From NCBI GenBank assembly GCA_015066005.1, contig SVPF01000001.1, forward strand, positions 44,997 through 108,996: a stretch of 64,000 nt of DNA, given 5' to 3'. Origin of the DNA: Oscillospiraceae bacterium. GTDB taxonomy: Bacteria; Bacillota; Clostridia; Oscillospirales; Acutalibacteraceae. The notes beneath the pieces are model-generated. The model was given only the letters and a program-made list of their open reading frames with translations. It was not told the origin of the DNA and made no database searches. Made by a program: the position numbers and the translations under genes. How positions within the stretch are numbered: the first letter of the stretch is position 1; each line of letters opens with the position of its first letter. Positions 9,666-18,921 of the stretch are shown in pieces.

Positions 9666-10577
9666 CTACTCCTTAATCGCAGCACTGGCCATTGTTTCCA
9701 TTACGCCGCTTTGTGTAAATATAAACAAAACAATTGGCGGCACCATTAAAAACACAGTTGCGGCAGAACCCGCACCTGCTCTTGCAATGCCGTTACCTGT
9801 AACTATTTGGCCAATCATTGTAGGCAGCGGACGCAAATCCTCGCGGAAAATTAATATACCGCTTTGCGCATTCCAAATTGCCTGAAATGCAAAAATAATT
9901 AGTGTTAGCCAAGCGGGCTTAACATTTGGAATAATGATATTAAAAAACACCTTAAATTCATTACATCCGTCAATTCTTGCCGCTTCAATTATCGCTTGCG
10001 GAATTTGTTCCATAAACTGCTTCATCAAAAAAACAGACATTGTGCCACCAAGTGGCGGTAAAATCATAGCCCAATAGCTATCAATAAGTTCCATTTCAGA
10101 AAGAATAATATATATGGGCAATTGTGTTACGGTTGTAGTGAACAGCAACGATGTTACTATAACCTTAAAGTATAATGCTCGGCCCGGAAAATCAATTTTG
10201 GCAAGCGGGTAAGCAGCTGCTGATGAAAATAACACCTGAAGCACCGTATAGCAAACCGAAATGAATATACTGTTAAACAAATATTTAGTAAACGGCACCC
10301 TGCCGTTAGCACACAAATCTATCAAATCCACAAAATTATCTAATGTGGGATTTCTAACAAAAAACCTTGGCGGAAAAATAAACAATTCGTCAATTGGCTT
10401 AAGTGCCGTTATAACCGCATAAACAAGTGGTAGCGCCAAAAACGAACCGACAAGCGCAAGAATAACACCAACCAAAATATTGCCGCCAAGCGAACGAATT
10501 TGTTTTTTGGCGCCTGCAGATGCACGCATATGACGAATTTTTTTGTTAGAATTTATTTCCTTATTTTTTCGTTTCAA
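9666..10577 (-). CDS. Carbohydrate ABC transporter permease (MalG-like, CUT1)
   Basis: The protein is about 303 residues with six membrane helices and the EAA loop IEAARIDGCNEFKVFFNIIIP. An N-terminal basic tail (KRKNKEINSNKKIRHMR) precedes the first helix. The probable start is TTG 10577: AAAGGAGA lies 7 nt upstream and the previous gene stops at 10591, whereas the track start lies inside that gene. It pairs with the MalF-like permease immediately upstream to form the first of two transporters in the operon. Confidence 0.92.
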   Translation of the reverse strand: MKRKNKEINSNKKIRHMRASAGAKKQIRSLGGNILVGVILALVGSFLALPLVYAVITALKPIDELFIFPPRFFVRNPTLDNFVDLIDLCANGRVPFTKYLFNSIFISVCYTVLQVLFSSAAAYPLAKIDFPGRALYFKVIVTSLLFTTTVTQLPIYIILSEMELIDSYWAMILPPLGGTMSVFLMKQFMEQIPQAIIEAARIDGCNEFKVFFNIIIPNVKPAWLTLIIFAFQAIWNAQSGILIFREDLRPLPTMIGQIVTGNGIARAGAGSAATVFLMVPPIVLFIFTQSGVMETMASAAIKE

Positions 10578-10590
10578 TAGTGCATCTCCT

Positions 10591-11484
10591 TTAAGTGCCA
10601 ACACGCTCAAGAAGCATCATAATAAGCTTTTTGGCAAAATACATAAACAGGAACAACACGGTTGCCAATGCACAACCATAACCCATTTCATACCTAACAT
10701 TGCTGACGTCAACAATATGTGACAATAAAGTTTGTGTTGCATACTGTGCATTTGAAGAGCCTAAAATGGTAAACGAAGTCACTATTTGCATAACTGCACC
10801 GAACACAAGCTGTGGCTTCATACTTGGCAAAGTGATATACCATGCCTCTTGCAATCTGTTTTCAATACCATCAATCATACCTGCTTCAAACAAGGATGAA
10901 TCAACGCATTTAAAACCAGCCAAGAAGGACAAAAATCCCGTACCTAAGCTTGCCCAAAATATTTTAATTATCATAACCAGCATTGCATAGTCCGTATCGG
11001 TAGACCATGCAATTGGAGAACTTATAACGCCAAAGCTTATGAGGACGTTATTTATAAAACCGTACGAGTCACTGCTGAACAAATAGTCCCAAATAACACT
11101 TGCCTGACCCGAAAGCACCGGTGCATAAAACACAACCGTTGTAAAGGTTCTTACGGGCTTTGGCAAATCATTTATAAGCCATGCGAAAATATAACACAGC
11201 AAATAGCTTGCAGGACCCGTCACAAATGCAACGATGAGGGTATTTTTTATTGATTTAATAAAAATATCGTCATCGGTAAACATTCTTAAATAGTTTTGCC
11301 AACCAATAAATTTAGGTGGCGTAAGCATATTAAAATAAGTAAAGCTTAAAACCACCGCAACAACAAGCGGCAAAAGAGTAAAAAGGAAAAAGCAAATTGT
11401 ATATGGAGTAAGTAAAACATAAGACTGCCAATTGCGCTTTATTCTTGAAGCTAACGAATATTCCTGCGCCTTATTTCGTTTCAA
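10591..11484 (-). CDS. Carbohydrate ABC transporter permease (MalF-like, CUT1)
   Basis: This six-helix permease has the EAA-type loop FEAGMIDGIENRLQEAWYITLP, slightly divergent (EAG instead of EAA). Two starts are possible: ATG 11493, which abuts the ribosome site and overlaps the upstream stop, or TTG 11484, which lies about 9 nt after GGAG. I prefer TTG because the sequence around it (GGAGATG...TTGAAACG) closely resembles the start region of the next gene. It works with the following MalG-like protein and probably the large binding protein upstream. Confidence 0.9.
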   Translation of the reverse strand: MKRNKAQEYSLASRIKRNWQSYVLLTPYTICFFLFTLLPLVVAVVLSFTYFNMLTPPKFIGWQNYLRMFTDDDIFIKSIKNTLIVAFVTGPASYLLCYIFAWLINDLPKPVRTFTTVVFYAPVLSGQASVIWDYLFSSDSYGFINNVLISFGVISSPIAWSTDTDYAMLVMIIKIFWASLGTGFLSFLAGFKCVDSSLFEAGMIDGIENRLQEAWYITLPSMKPQLVFGAVMQIVTSFTILGSSNAQYATQTLLSHIVDVSNVRYEMGYGCALATVLFLFMYFAKKLIMMLLERVGT

Positions 11485-11485
11485 A

Positions 11486-14290
11486 TTACTCATCTCCTAT
11501 ACCAAATTCCTCACAACGCCTTGCTATTTCATTATCGGTTTGTCGCATCCAATACTTTAGTGCCTCTCTTGGATTTTTACCGTTATATAAAACCGATTCA
11601 AAGGCATTTGTAATATTACGGGAAACATAATATTCACCCGGCACCGTTGCCAGTGAAATTGATTTGTCGCGCTGCTTTGTGAGAGCATTCAGCTCCTCGC
11701 CCGACCACGCAACCTGCATATATGCATCCTTATTTGCGGGAGAATATCTGCCCGCAATGCCAAACACCGACTCCAGCTTTCTGCTGTAAATGCTTTGAGT
11801 TTGACCACTGCTCCACCACTTTAGGAATTCCCAAGCGGCCTTTTTGTTTTGCGCCTTACTCAAGATACATGCGCAGGTGGAAGTGATTATCGCGGTGTTG
11901 TTTCCTTCTTCTACAGAAGGAATTTGTGTCATTTTCCACAAATTCCTAATTTCAGGCGCAGAAGCCTGAAGCTTGTAATAAAAATCGTAAGTGATTATTG
12001 TCAGCGGCAATTCACCCGTTCTGAAACGGTTATAATCGTCCTTTACAATAGGTGCGCCGTATTGACTGTAAAAATCAGTCCACATTTCAAAGGCTTTATT
12101 TGCAACCGATGATGTAAGCTCTGTAGAGGTTAAGCTATCGTTATAAATTTTGCCGCCCATTTGCAGTACCAAAACGCTGAACATATCAGCAGGAAGGCCT
12201 ATGTTCATATTGTTTCTTTGCAAAACCTCTGCAACATCATACATTTCATCCCAGGTTTTCGGGGGTGCTAAGCCTAAATTATCAAAAATATCCGTGCGAT
12301 AGAACATCATATCAAAATTCACGGTTTCAGGTAATGCATAACAATGCCCTTTTATTGAAAAAGCATCTAAAATAGTGTCGGGATAATTACCTACTACAGA
12401 TTCAAAATCCGAAAATTCATCAAGCGGCACCACCGCATTTCTTAGTGCCAACGAAACAGGACTTAAACCACCCAAGGAAACATCGGGTCCTCTACCTGAA
12501 AGCACAGCAGTTTCCAATGTTCCCTGTACCAACTGCAAATTAACCCTTACATCACTTTGGGTTACAAATTCGGAATCAATCATTTCCTTTATAATGTCCG
12601 CCTGGTCTCTACCCGCAGCCGACCAAACCGTTATTACTGTTCCGTCCTTAGAATCGTAAGTATTACCAACTGTGGAATAATCCTCCAAAAAAGCGCCAAA
12701 AAAGGCCTTGATATGAAAGACCATCTTTTCCAAAAAAGAAGCCTTGGTTTCGGGCATAGCTTCATTTTCGGGCACTAAATAAAGCTTATCGAGCGAAAGC
12801 GCCTGTGACTGTAAATTAAGTGACCAGGAAGAAAGAGAGGATAGATTCGACCTGAAGCTTTCAAGCTGTTCTGAAATCGCATCCTGACTTTTTATAAACT
12901 TTTTAAGCTGCTTGCAAATACGGTCTATAAGTGATGCTTCCGAGCCCTTTGTTCCGGTAAGCTTATACATATCGTCAGAAATGCTTGACAATTCCTTATA
13001 AACCGACTTAAAGTCATCCTTTAATTCGGGTATTGATTCGTGCAAATAGTAATTTCGCCACATATCAGGTGTTGTACCCGTTATGGAAACTATTTTTGAA
13101 TAATCGTTATTAAGTGTGTCAACACATTCATTTGTTCGAAGCACAATATCCGAAAGAACACTGAGTGTAGGCACAAGCGTTAATGTATGCCTGCCATTAG
13201 AAAGCCAAACGGTATATTCTCCCGTATCCTTGGCCTTCCAAGAGGAAGTGTACGGAAAAGCAACAGCTGAAAGCTCTTTATAAGGAATTTCGCCGTCTAT
13301 TTTAACCTCACGATAGGTTGATAACCCACGCAAAAAATTTTGCTTATAACGAAAGCCAAGCTTATAAAAGCCGTCTTTTTCCACATCAAATTCCCAAGTA
13401 ATTTCTTCAATTCGGTTGTCCCAATTGCCACCGCCGATATTATTAAGACGGGTTTTTATCGGATGCGAAGGTGTTGTGGCGGGGTCCGACCTGTCAGCAT
13501 TAGGATAAAGCATTTGTGATGTTTTTGAAAACGGCTTTTCAGCCTCAAAAACTATAAGCTCGCCCTTGCCAGATTTGTTTGAATTCTCACTCATATATTG
13601 CTCATATGTAAGCAATTCTTCGGGATTATAAAGCACTAACTTGCCAATAACTATAGGGTCTCTTAGTGCTTTAAGCGTAATTGTATGCTCGCCCGCCGTC
13701 AGATAAAATGCATAGGGCTCACAATAAATACCCTCATCATCCTGAACTGAATATTCCATCCACTGCGGAACAGAAATATGCTCAGGTCTTATTTGGTTAT
13801 TATTGTTGTCGTATAAAAATTCTTCATTTTCATATTCATAAATTCGGGGAAAGGATATGCTTGCGCACTGATTAAATGGAATTTCACCGTCAATAGCCAG
13901 GGCATATTCAAGAGTTGCTCCCTTGCCTTCAACCGAAAAATATTGAAGCTTTATGCAATAAAGACTGTCATTTGGAACATTAAATTTAAAGGTAACCTCG
14001 CCTTCGCCATTTTCCCAAACAATGCAATTACTTTTATTTTCATAATCAGCAATCTTGGCTACTGCTTCTTCAGAAATATAAGCGTTGCTGTAGTCAAGTT
14101 CAATTTGATTATCAGGGCGTGGCGTACTGCTGTAAGCCTTGCTGTAAGCATCGTAAGACAATTTTCCCGATGCTTCAGCCATACCATCTGTCGCAGTTAA
14201 TGCATTTTCAGCGGCGACATTCATTGTGGCTACTATAGCAAACGCCAAAGTAATTGCAAAAGCCTTTTGGCACAAACGGTAAAATTTCAC
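11486..14290 (-). CDS. Multidomain extracellular solute-binding protein (934 aa)
   Basis: A normal sugar-binding protein has 400-450 residues; this has 934. After a type I signal peptide (ending NVAAE, no lipobox) come two repeated beta-rich modules (about 40-220 and 245-400). They share phrases such as DGEIPFNQCASISFPR / DGEIPYKELSAVAFPY and AGEHTITLKALRDP / NGRHTLTLVPTLS, so they look like duplicated carbohydrate-binding-type domains. A helical linker (about 420-540) leads to a family 1 solute-binding domain (GTVITVWSAAGRDQADIIKE onward, ending near 930). The GTG start follows AAAGGAGG. Its lack of a lipid anchor is odd for a Gram-positive binding protein. Confidence 0.85.
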   Translation of the reverse strand: MKFYRLCQKAFAITLAFAIVATMNVAAENALTATDGMAEASGKLSYDAYSKAYSSTPRPDNQIELDYSNAYISEEAVAKIADYENKSNCIVWENGEGEVTFKFNVPNDSLYCIKLQYFSVEGKGATLEYALAIDGEIPFNQCASISFPRIYEYENEEFLYDNNNNQIRPEHISVPQWMEYSVQDDEGIYCEPYAFYLTAGEHTITLKALRDPIVIGKLVLYNPEELLTYEQYMSENSNKSGKGELIVFEAEKPFSKTSQMLYPNADRSDPATTPSHPIKTRLNNIGGGNWDNRIEEITWEFDVEKDGFYKLGFRYKQNFLRGLSTYREVKIDGEIPYKELSAVAFPYTSSWKAKDTGEYTVWLSNGRHTLTLVPTLSVLSDIVLRTNECVDTLNNDYSKIVSITGTTPDMWRNYYLHESIPELKDDFKSVYKELSSISDDMYKLTGTKGSEASLIDRICKQLKKFIKSQDAISEQLESFRSNLSSLSSWSLNLQSQALSLDKLYLVPENEAMPETKASFLEKMVFHIKAFFGAFLEDYSTVGNTYDSKDGTVITVWSAAGRDQADIIKEMIDSEFVTQSDVRVNLQLVQGTLETAVLSGRGPDVSLGGLSPVSLALRNAVVPLDEFSDFESVVGNYPDTILDAFSIKGHCYALPETVNFDMMFYRTDIFDNLGLAPPKTWDEMYDVAEVLQRNNMNIGLPADMFSVLVLQMGGKIYNDSLTSTELTSSVANKAFEMWTDFYSQYGAPIVKDDYNRFRTGELPLTIITYDFYYKLQASAPEIRNLWKMTQIPSVEEGNNTAIITSTCACILSKAQNKKAAWEFLKWWSSGQTQSIYSRKLESVFGIAGRYSPANKDAYMQVAWSGEELNALTKQRDKSISLATVPGEYYVSRNITNAFESVLYNGKNPREALKYWMRQTDNEIARRCEEFGIGDE

Positions 14291-14324
14291 GCATATCCTC
14301 CTTTCCGAGATTTACAAGACTGTT

Positions 14325-15641
14325 TTAATATTCGTTTTCTGTGGCAAGCTTTTTGTTGATAGAATCAATTTGTGCCTGCAAAATGGGGTATGTTGTTTCA
14401 ACATTGGTTGACCACGGTGTGCCCCAGTCAACAGTGCTGTTAAACATTGTAAATATTTCTGTTTGACCAAAATTCCCCACACCTGCAACACGGCCTAAAA
14501 CTGCGGTTTGATTTTTGCCGCTTTCACACCATTCGGTAACCTCTTCAACATCAGCGGGATAATCATAAAGGTCTTTATACTCCTGATAAACCTTTCGTCC
14601 GTCCTCAGTATCCTGAAGCCATCTGCTTACGGCAGCCCACGCAAGTGCGCCTCCCGGATTTTTAGCGCCCTTTGAAAGCCATAAGCCCGAATAGTTTGCA
14701 AGTGTATACCACTTATCTGCACCGTCCATCTTAGGTGCAGGAGCGACGCCTATAACACCGTCTGTAAACTTATCAACATAAGAAGAAACCTGCCAGCTGG
14801 AATCAACAAGCATTGCACAATTGCCCTTCCAAATATCACCGCCGGAGCAACCAAGCTTGTTGATATTGAAAAGCACGTCCATAAACTTTGCAATTTGGGG
14901 ACTGCGAATATTGTTTTCAAAGGTGCCGTCTTGATTTACTTTTACGAAATCCTCACCGCAGGACATATAAGCATCAATTGCGGTTACCGTACCGCCGTAA
15001 ATATCGACCGTACCGTCACGGTTAGTGTCCTGAGTTAATTCCTTGGATAATTCAAGAAATTTGCTCCAAGTCCACTGATCCTTTTTGAAAAGCTCGTAAG
15101 GTGTTTCTAAACCGGCATTTTCAAACATCTTGCGATTATAGTATGTACGACCTGCCGATGTAGTTCTTACATAGCAGTTATAATTTACTCCGCGGTACTT
15201 TAGGGGATTTTCATCTAAATAATCCCAAAAAGGATCAGAGGTGTCAATGTGCTTTGAAACATCATCAACCAAGCCGTTCAATATAAAGTTGGGAAAATCA
15301 GCCATCTTAAAGAAAACCATATCAGGCGCCTGGTCAGAAAGTATAAGCTGAATAGCCTTGCTAGTAAGCTCCTGATAAGTAGTTCTTACAACCTCTACCC
15401 TGCAGCCGTATTTTTCCTGCAATTGCTTATTTATAAAGCCTAAAGCAGTAGTAGGGTCGTCAAGCACTTCTTGTGAATCCCAGCAAAGCCACTTTACTGT
15501 ATCCGATTTAATTTCAAGCTCAGGCAAGCTGGTGTTTGCCCTGTTCCCCGAACCCGAACCGCCGCCGGATTTGCCGCATGCCGAAAAGCAGCAAGCTACC
15601 ATAACCAGCGCTGTAAAAATACAAACTAATCTTTTAAACAT
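14325..15641 (-). CDS. Extracellular solute-binding lipoprotein (family 1, sugar)
   Basis: The protein has 438 residues, the normal length. A lipobox (VACCFSACGKS) and a Gly/Ser linker precede a family 1 solute-binding domain (TVKWLCWDSQEVL..., with LILSDQAPDMVFFKMADFP in the first lobe). It probably captures an oligosaccharide outside the membrane and delivers it to one of the two downstream permease pairs. It is the first gene of the minus-strand operon, with GGAGG 7 nt before ATG, and is divergent from the AraC-type regulator, its likely controller. Confidence 0.92.
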   Translation of the reverse strand: MFKRLVCIFTALVMVACCFSACGKSGGGSGSGNRANTSLPELEIKSDTVKWLCWDSQEVLDDPTTALGFINKQLQEKYGCRVEVVRTTYQELTSKAIQLILSDQAPDMVFFKMADFPNFILNGLVDDVSKHIDTSDPFWDYLDENPLKYRGVNYNCYVRTTSAGRTYYNRKMFENAGLETPYELFKKDQWTWSKFLELSKELTQDTNRDGTVDIYGGTVTAIDAYMSCGEDFVKVNQDGTFENNIRSPQIAKFMDVLFNINKLGCSGGDIWKGNCAMLVDSSWQVSSYVDKFTDGVIGVAPAPKMDGADKWYTLANYSGLWLSKGAKNPGGALAWAAVSRWLQDTEDGRKVYQEYKDLYDYPADVEEVTEWCESGKNQTAVLGRVAGVGNFGQTEIFTMFNSTVDWGTPWSTNVETTYPILQAQIDSINKKLATENEY

Positions 15642-15714
15642 ATTCTTACCTCCAACAATTTATAAAAAGGTCAACTTTACATTGGCCGATTTTACCACTA
15701 ACCTAAAATAACCA

Positions 15715-15743
15715 TTGCAATTATTTTTTCTTTGTCATATAAT
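15715..15743 (+). promoter_or_regulatory. Sigma-A-type promoter for the AraC-type gene
   Basis: TTGCAA, 17 bp, TATAAT, about 40 bp before the chosen ATG. The divergent solute-binding operon starts 75 bp to the left, so regulator binding here could affect both directions. Confidence 0.6.
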
Positions 15744-15780
15744 TCACTTGAGATTCCCAAAAACTTTTGAGGTGCCCAAA

Positions 15781-16665
15781 ATGATAACTAAACTTCCTTC
15801 AAATAAGCTAATTGAATCTTTAACCGAATTCCACTTTGAAAAGCTTTATGAGCTTTCCAGTTTTAACAGCATAGATTTGTTGCAATATTCAGATGTGCAA
15901 TATAATCACTCATCTGCCATACCGCCGCAGCACCGCCAATGGTGTGATGAAATCACCTATGTTTACGGTGGGCAGGGTACCATCTTACACAATGGCAAAA
16001 CCTACGAAATCTCAAGCGGTCAAATTCATCTTTGTTGCAAAGAGGATATGCACCAAATTTTTAACAACAAGGGCGGAACCTTGCGTTTTTATTGCATTGG
16101 GTATGATGTACACCCTGAAAATCCGCTTTACAAGCTGGTGCAGGAAATTCGCAAAAAGGTTAGCCAAAGTGAAAGTCCGATTATAAACGATTCGTGGGAA
16201 TTGCGATCAGCTTTTGAGCACACACTTTTTACACTTTATAATCAGGAAAATCCTCAGCTTTCCAAGCATATAGCCGCTTGCAGTCTTAACTATATCCTTT
16301 CGGTAATATTAAACGGATACCTTCAAAAAAATACACCAAAAATCAAAAAAAGTATACCTAAGGAAAACATGCTGTTTCAAATAATGGGTTACTTAAAAAG
16401 TAACGTTTATGACATAAACGCGCTTAAAAAAATGCCTACTGAGCTTGGGTACAGCTATTCACACCTTTCGCACTTTTTCTCAGACACAACCGGAAAAAAC
16501 TTAAAAGAATATTTTCTCAGCTTGAGAATGGAAACCGCGCATTCGCATTTAAAGGAAAATGTACCGGTAACTACAGTTGCAGAATTGCTTGGTTATTCTT
16601 CCATTCACACATTTTCACGCGCTTACAAAGCATATTTTCAAAATTCGCCCAGTGACCACAAATAA
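15781..16665 (+). CDS. AraC-family transcriptional regulator with cupin domain
   Basis: The protein has about 294 residues. The N-terminal part (about 30-130) reads as an AraC-type cupin sensor (TYVYGGQGTILHNGKTYEI). The C-terminal 100 residues hold the paired helix-turn-helix DNA-binding domain (LGYSYSHLSHFFSDTTGKNL and VAELLGYSSIHTFSRAYKAY). ATG 15781 was chosen because GAGGTG lies 7 nt upstream; the track start has no ribosome site. It is divergent from the transport operon, so a ligand-responsive activator of it is the simplest inference. Confidence 0.9.
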   Translation: MITKLPSNKLIESLTEFHFEKLYELSSFNSIDLLQYSDVQYNHSSAIPPQHRQWCDEITYVYGGQGTILHNGKTYEISSGQIHLCCKEDMHQIFNNKGGTLRFYCIGYDVHPENPLYKLVQEIRKKVSQSESPIINDSWELRSAFEHTLFTLYNQENPQLSKHIAACSLNYILSVILNGYLQKNTPKIKKSIPKENMLFQIMGYLKSNVYDINALKKMPTELGYSYSHLSHFFSDTTGKNLKEYFLSLRMETAHSHLKENVPVTTVAELLGYSSIHTFSRAYKAYFQNSPSDHK

Positions 16666-16980
16666 ATTATACAGCCAATACCTAATTTTGTCTTTATCAT
16701 ATATTGGATTATATTTTATCATTTCTTGCAATAAATTTCATTCTTGATTTTTGAACTCTTCCGTTTATTTACAGTAAATGAATTTTTTGTAAATTCTTCA
16801 TTTTTCGGCGAAATAATATATATATGTTACAATTATACCAATTTCTTTTAGTAATTTTGCCGCTTTAGCGATTCTTATTTTTTGTCATTTCGTTTTTTTA
16901 AAAATGGGGTTTTGCTAACGTTGCGCACTTTTCAATTGTGCATTTTTGTCTTTTTTAAACCATTATTGCGAGGTGTTTTT
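16666..16980. other. AT-rich intergenic stretch
   Basis: About 315 bp without a convincing gene. It is strongly AT-rich, with a run of TA repeats near 16818-16835. The frame of the next gene is open back to 16882, but there is no ribosome site there, so this is read as untranslated leader. I see no clear terminator for the AraC gene. Confidence 0.4.
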
Positions 16981-17805
16981 ATGATAATAAAATTCCTTGG
17001 CACTGCCGCAGCAGAAGGAATCCCTGCTTTATTTTGCCGTTGCAACACCTGTTTAGAAGCCCGAAAAACAGGCGGAAAAGAGCTTAGAACCCGTTCTCAA
17101 ACCATAGTTGACGGAAAACTGATGATAGATTTTCCTGCCGAAACCTATGCGCATTCACTGCAACACAATATACAACTAAGTCAAGTGAAGCATTACTTAA
17201 TAACCCATTCACACGACGACCACTTTTACCCGCAGGACATTGCAATGCTTGCAAAAATGTTTTCAGGTATATCTGAAAACACCGAAAAATTCTATTTTTA
17301 CGGCAGTGATGATGTAGCGCTTCTTGCGAAACCGTTTATAGAAAAAACATTCGGTACTGCTGATTTTATAACGCTTGAACCCTTTAAAACATATACAATT
17401 GCAAGTTATTCGGTAACACCGCTTAAAGCAACGCACAACACAAAAACTCCCTTTATTTACATAATTAGCGATGGTACAAAGCAAATGCTTTATGCACACG
17501 ATACAGGGCTGTTTTGCAAAGAAACCGAAGACTATTTATATAATGAAAAGCCTTATTTTGATTTAATTTCCTTTGATTGCTGCTGCGGTACATGGCCTGA
17601 TGTTAACCATGGTACGCACTTGTCCCTTGGAAACATTAAAACAATTTGTGAAAAGATGCAAAAATATGGCATAATCGATAAGCACACCAAGCTTTGCTGT
17701 AACCATTTTTCACACAACGCATCAAATGTTTTATATAATAATCATAAAATATATGAGGATGAAGGCTTTATTATGACATATGACGGACTGGAAATTGAAT
17801 TTTAG
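16981..17805 (+). CDS. PhnP-like metallo-beta-lactamase fold hydrolase
   Basis: The protein has about 274 residues. FLGTAAAEGIPALFCRCNTC has the opening and Cys pair seen in PhnP-type phosphodiesterases, and THSHDDHFYPQD is the metal-binding HxHxDH motif. Further His/Asp ligands appear in YAHDTGLF and CCNHFSHN. ATG 16981 follows GAGGTG; the track start at 16882 does not. The family hydrolyses cyclic phosphodiesters or related esters. Its placement between two AraC-type regulators and the oxidoreductases suggests a role in the same catabolic unit, but the substrate is not deducible. Confidence 0.85.
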   Translation: MIIKFLGTAAAEGIPALFCRCNTCLEARKTGGKELRTRSQTIVDGKLMIDFPAETYAHSLQHNIQLSQVKHYLITHSHDDHFYPQDIAMLAKMFSGISENTEKFYFYGSDDVALLAKPFIEKTFGTADFITLEPFKTYTIASYSVTPLKATHNTKTPFIYIISDGTKQMLYAHDTGLFCKETEDYLYNEKPYFDLISFDCCCGTWPDVNHGTHLSLGNIKTICEKMQKYGIIDKHTKLCCNHFSHNASNVLYNNHKIYEDEGFIMTYDGLEIEF

Positions 17806-17810
17806 GCGCA

Positions 17811-17841
17811 AAAAAACCAACACATTATTGTGTTGGTTTTT
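17811..17841. terminator. Bidirectional terminator between convergent genes
   Basis: An ACCAACACA / TGTGTTGGT stem around a short loop, with A-run on the left and T-run on the right. It overlaps the last codons of the convergent AraC gene. Confidence 0.85.
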
Positions 17842-18733
17842 CCATATATGCACTTTCGGTTTCTATACTTTTACGATAATCAGTTGGACTTTTGCCAAAT
17901 TTGTTTTTAAATGCCCTGCTGAATGTATATATTGAAGAATACTTTAAAAGCTCAGAAATTTCTCCTATTGATAGTCTGTTTTCCTTTATAAGCATCGCCG
18001 AAACATCCAACCGCCTTAAAGTATAATATTGCATTAGCGTTTCACCTGTGGTTTTACGAAAAACATCCGAAATATAACTATAGCTATAACCAAAATATTC
18101 GGAAAGCGACCTGAGATTATCAATAGCATAAATATGTGTGCTAATGTAATTCATAATCTGATAGCAAAGTTCCTGTGAAGAATCAACATTTAGCTTAGGT
18201 TTGTCGTATTTGTTTTCAAAATCCCTTATCAAATACCTTGTTATCTGATTAAGCGTGCAAATAAGTATATCATCAGAATAATCATCATTAAACAATGTTT
18301 CCGATATGCTGTTTCCTATTAAATATTCTATATCCTTATTAGTAAAGATTCTTTTTGTTGGGTCACTGTTATAAAACATTATTTCGTCCAGCTTAGACAG
18401 CAATTTTTCGTCATTGGGCCAAAAGGAAAGAAAATTATACTTTAACGGGTCGTTTTTATCGGTATCAATTGCATGTATATCACCCGGGAAGGAAACATAA
18501 ATTTCCCCCTCTTTAATGGGCACGCAAACACCATTTGTATATATATAACCCTTGCCGTCAAAAATTTGTGTCAGTTCAAACCAATTTCTATGAATATGAG
18601 TTTCAATAAAAGAATCGTTCTTGCAATGTGTCCTGCCGATTTGAAAAAGCTGTATATTGCCAAGCTGCAGTGGGTTTTCAACATAATATTTTTCTATATG
18701 AAATTTTCGAACCAAATTAATTTCATTTTCCAT
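17825..18733 (-). CDS. AraC-family transcriptional regulator (second)
   Basis: The protein has about 302 residues: a cupin-type sensor half (HIHRNWFELTQIFDGKGYIY) and a C-terminal double helix-turn-helix (LRSLSEYFGYSYSYISDVFRK and IGEISELLKYSSIYTFSRAF). The two AraC proteins in this locus are paralogues but clearly diverged. The start MENEINLVRK (18733) is preferred although its ribosome site (GTGGTGA) is weak. It is divergent from the oxidoreductase pair, with an inverted repeat in between, so it probably controls that pair. Confidence 0.88.
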   Translation of the reverse strand: MENEINLVRKFHIEKYYVENPLQLGNIQLFQIGRTHCKNDSFIETHIHRNWFELTQIFDGKGYIYTNGVCVPIKEGEIYVSFPGDIHAIDTDKNDPLKYNFLSFWPNDEKLLSKLDEIMFYNSDPTKRIFTNKDIEYLIGNSISETLFNDDYSDDILICTLNQITRYLIRDFENKYDKPKLNVDSSQELCYQIMNYISTHIYAIDNLRSLSEYFGYSYSYISDVFRKTTGETLMQYYTLRRLDVSAMLIKENRLSIGEISELLKYSSIYTFSRAFKNKFGKSPTDYRKSIETESAYMEKPTQ

Positions 18734-18824
18734 ATTATCACCACAAACGATTATACACCATATATTTAGCAATGTAAATAAAATGTATAAAAATCAGCCA
18801 CTAAAAACTTGCTTTTTAGCTAAA

Positions 18825-18852
18825 ATCTAAAAAAATGCTAAATTTTAGATAA
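18825..18852. promoter_or_regulatory. Inverted repeat, candidate AraC operator
   Basis: ATCTAAAA, about 10 bp, TTTTAGAT, preceded by TTTTAGCTAAAA-like sequence, in the divergent AraC / oxidoreductase intergenic region. TATAAT follows at about 18891 but lacks a good -35 box, which would fit a promoter needing an activator. Assignment to the AraC protein is inference. Confidence 0.45.
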
Positions 18853-18921
18853 AAAAAAGACATTTAATTTTTTGCAAACGGATTATATAATATATTTACA
18901 AAGCTATTTGGAGGTATTCCT

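Noticed and set aside
12557-12778. 73-aa plus-strand ORF and similar short ORFs in the solute-binding gene
   Set aside because: Antisense shadows with no ribosome site or recognisable composition.
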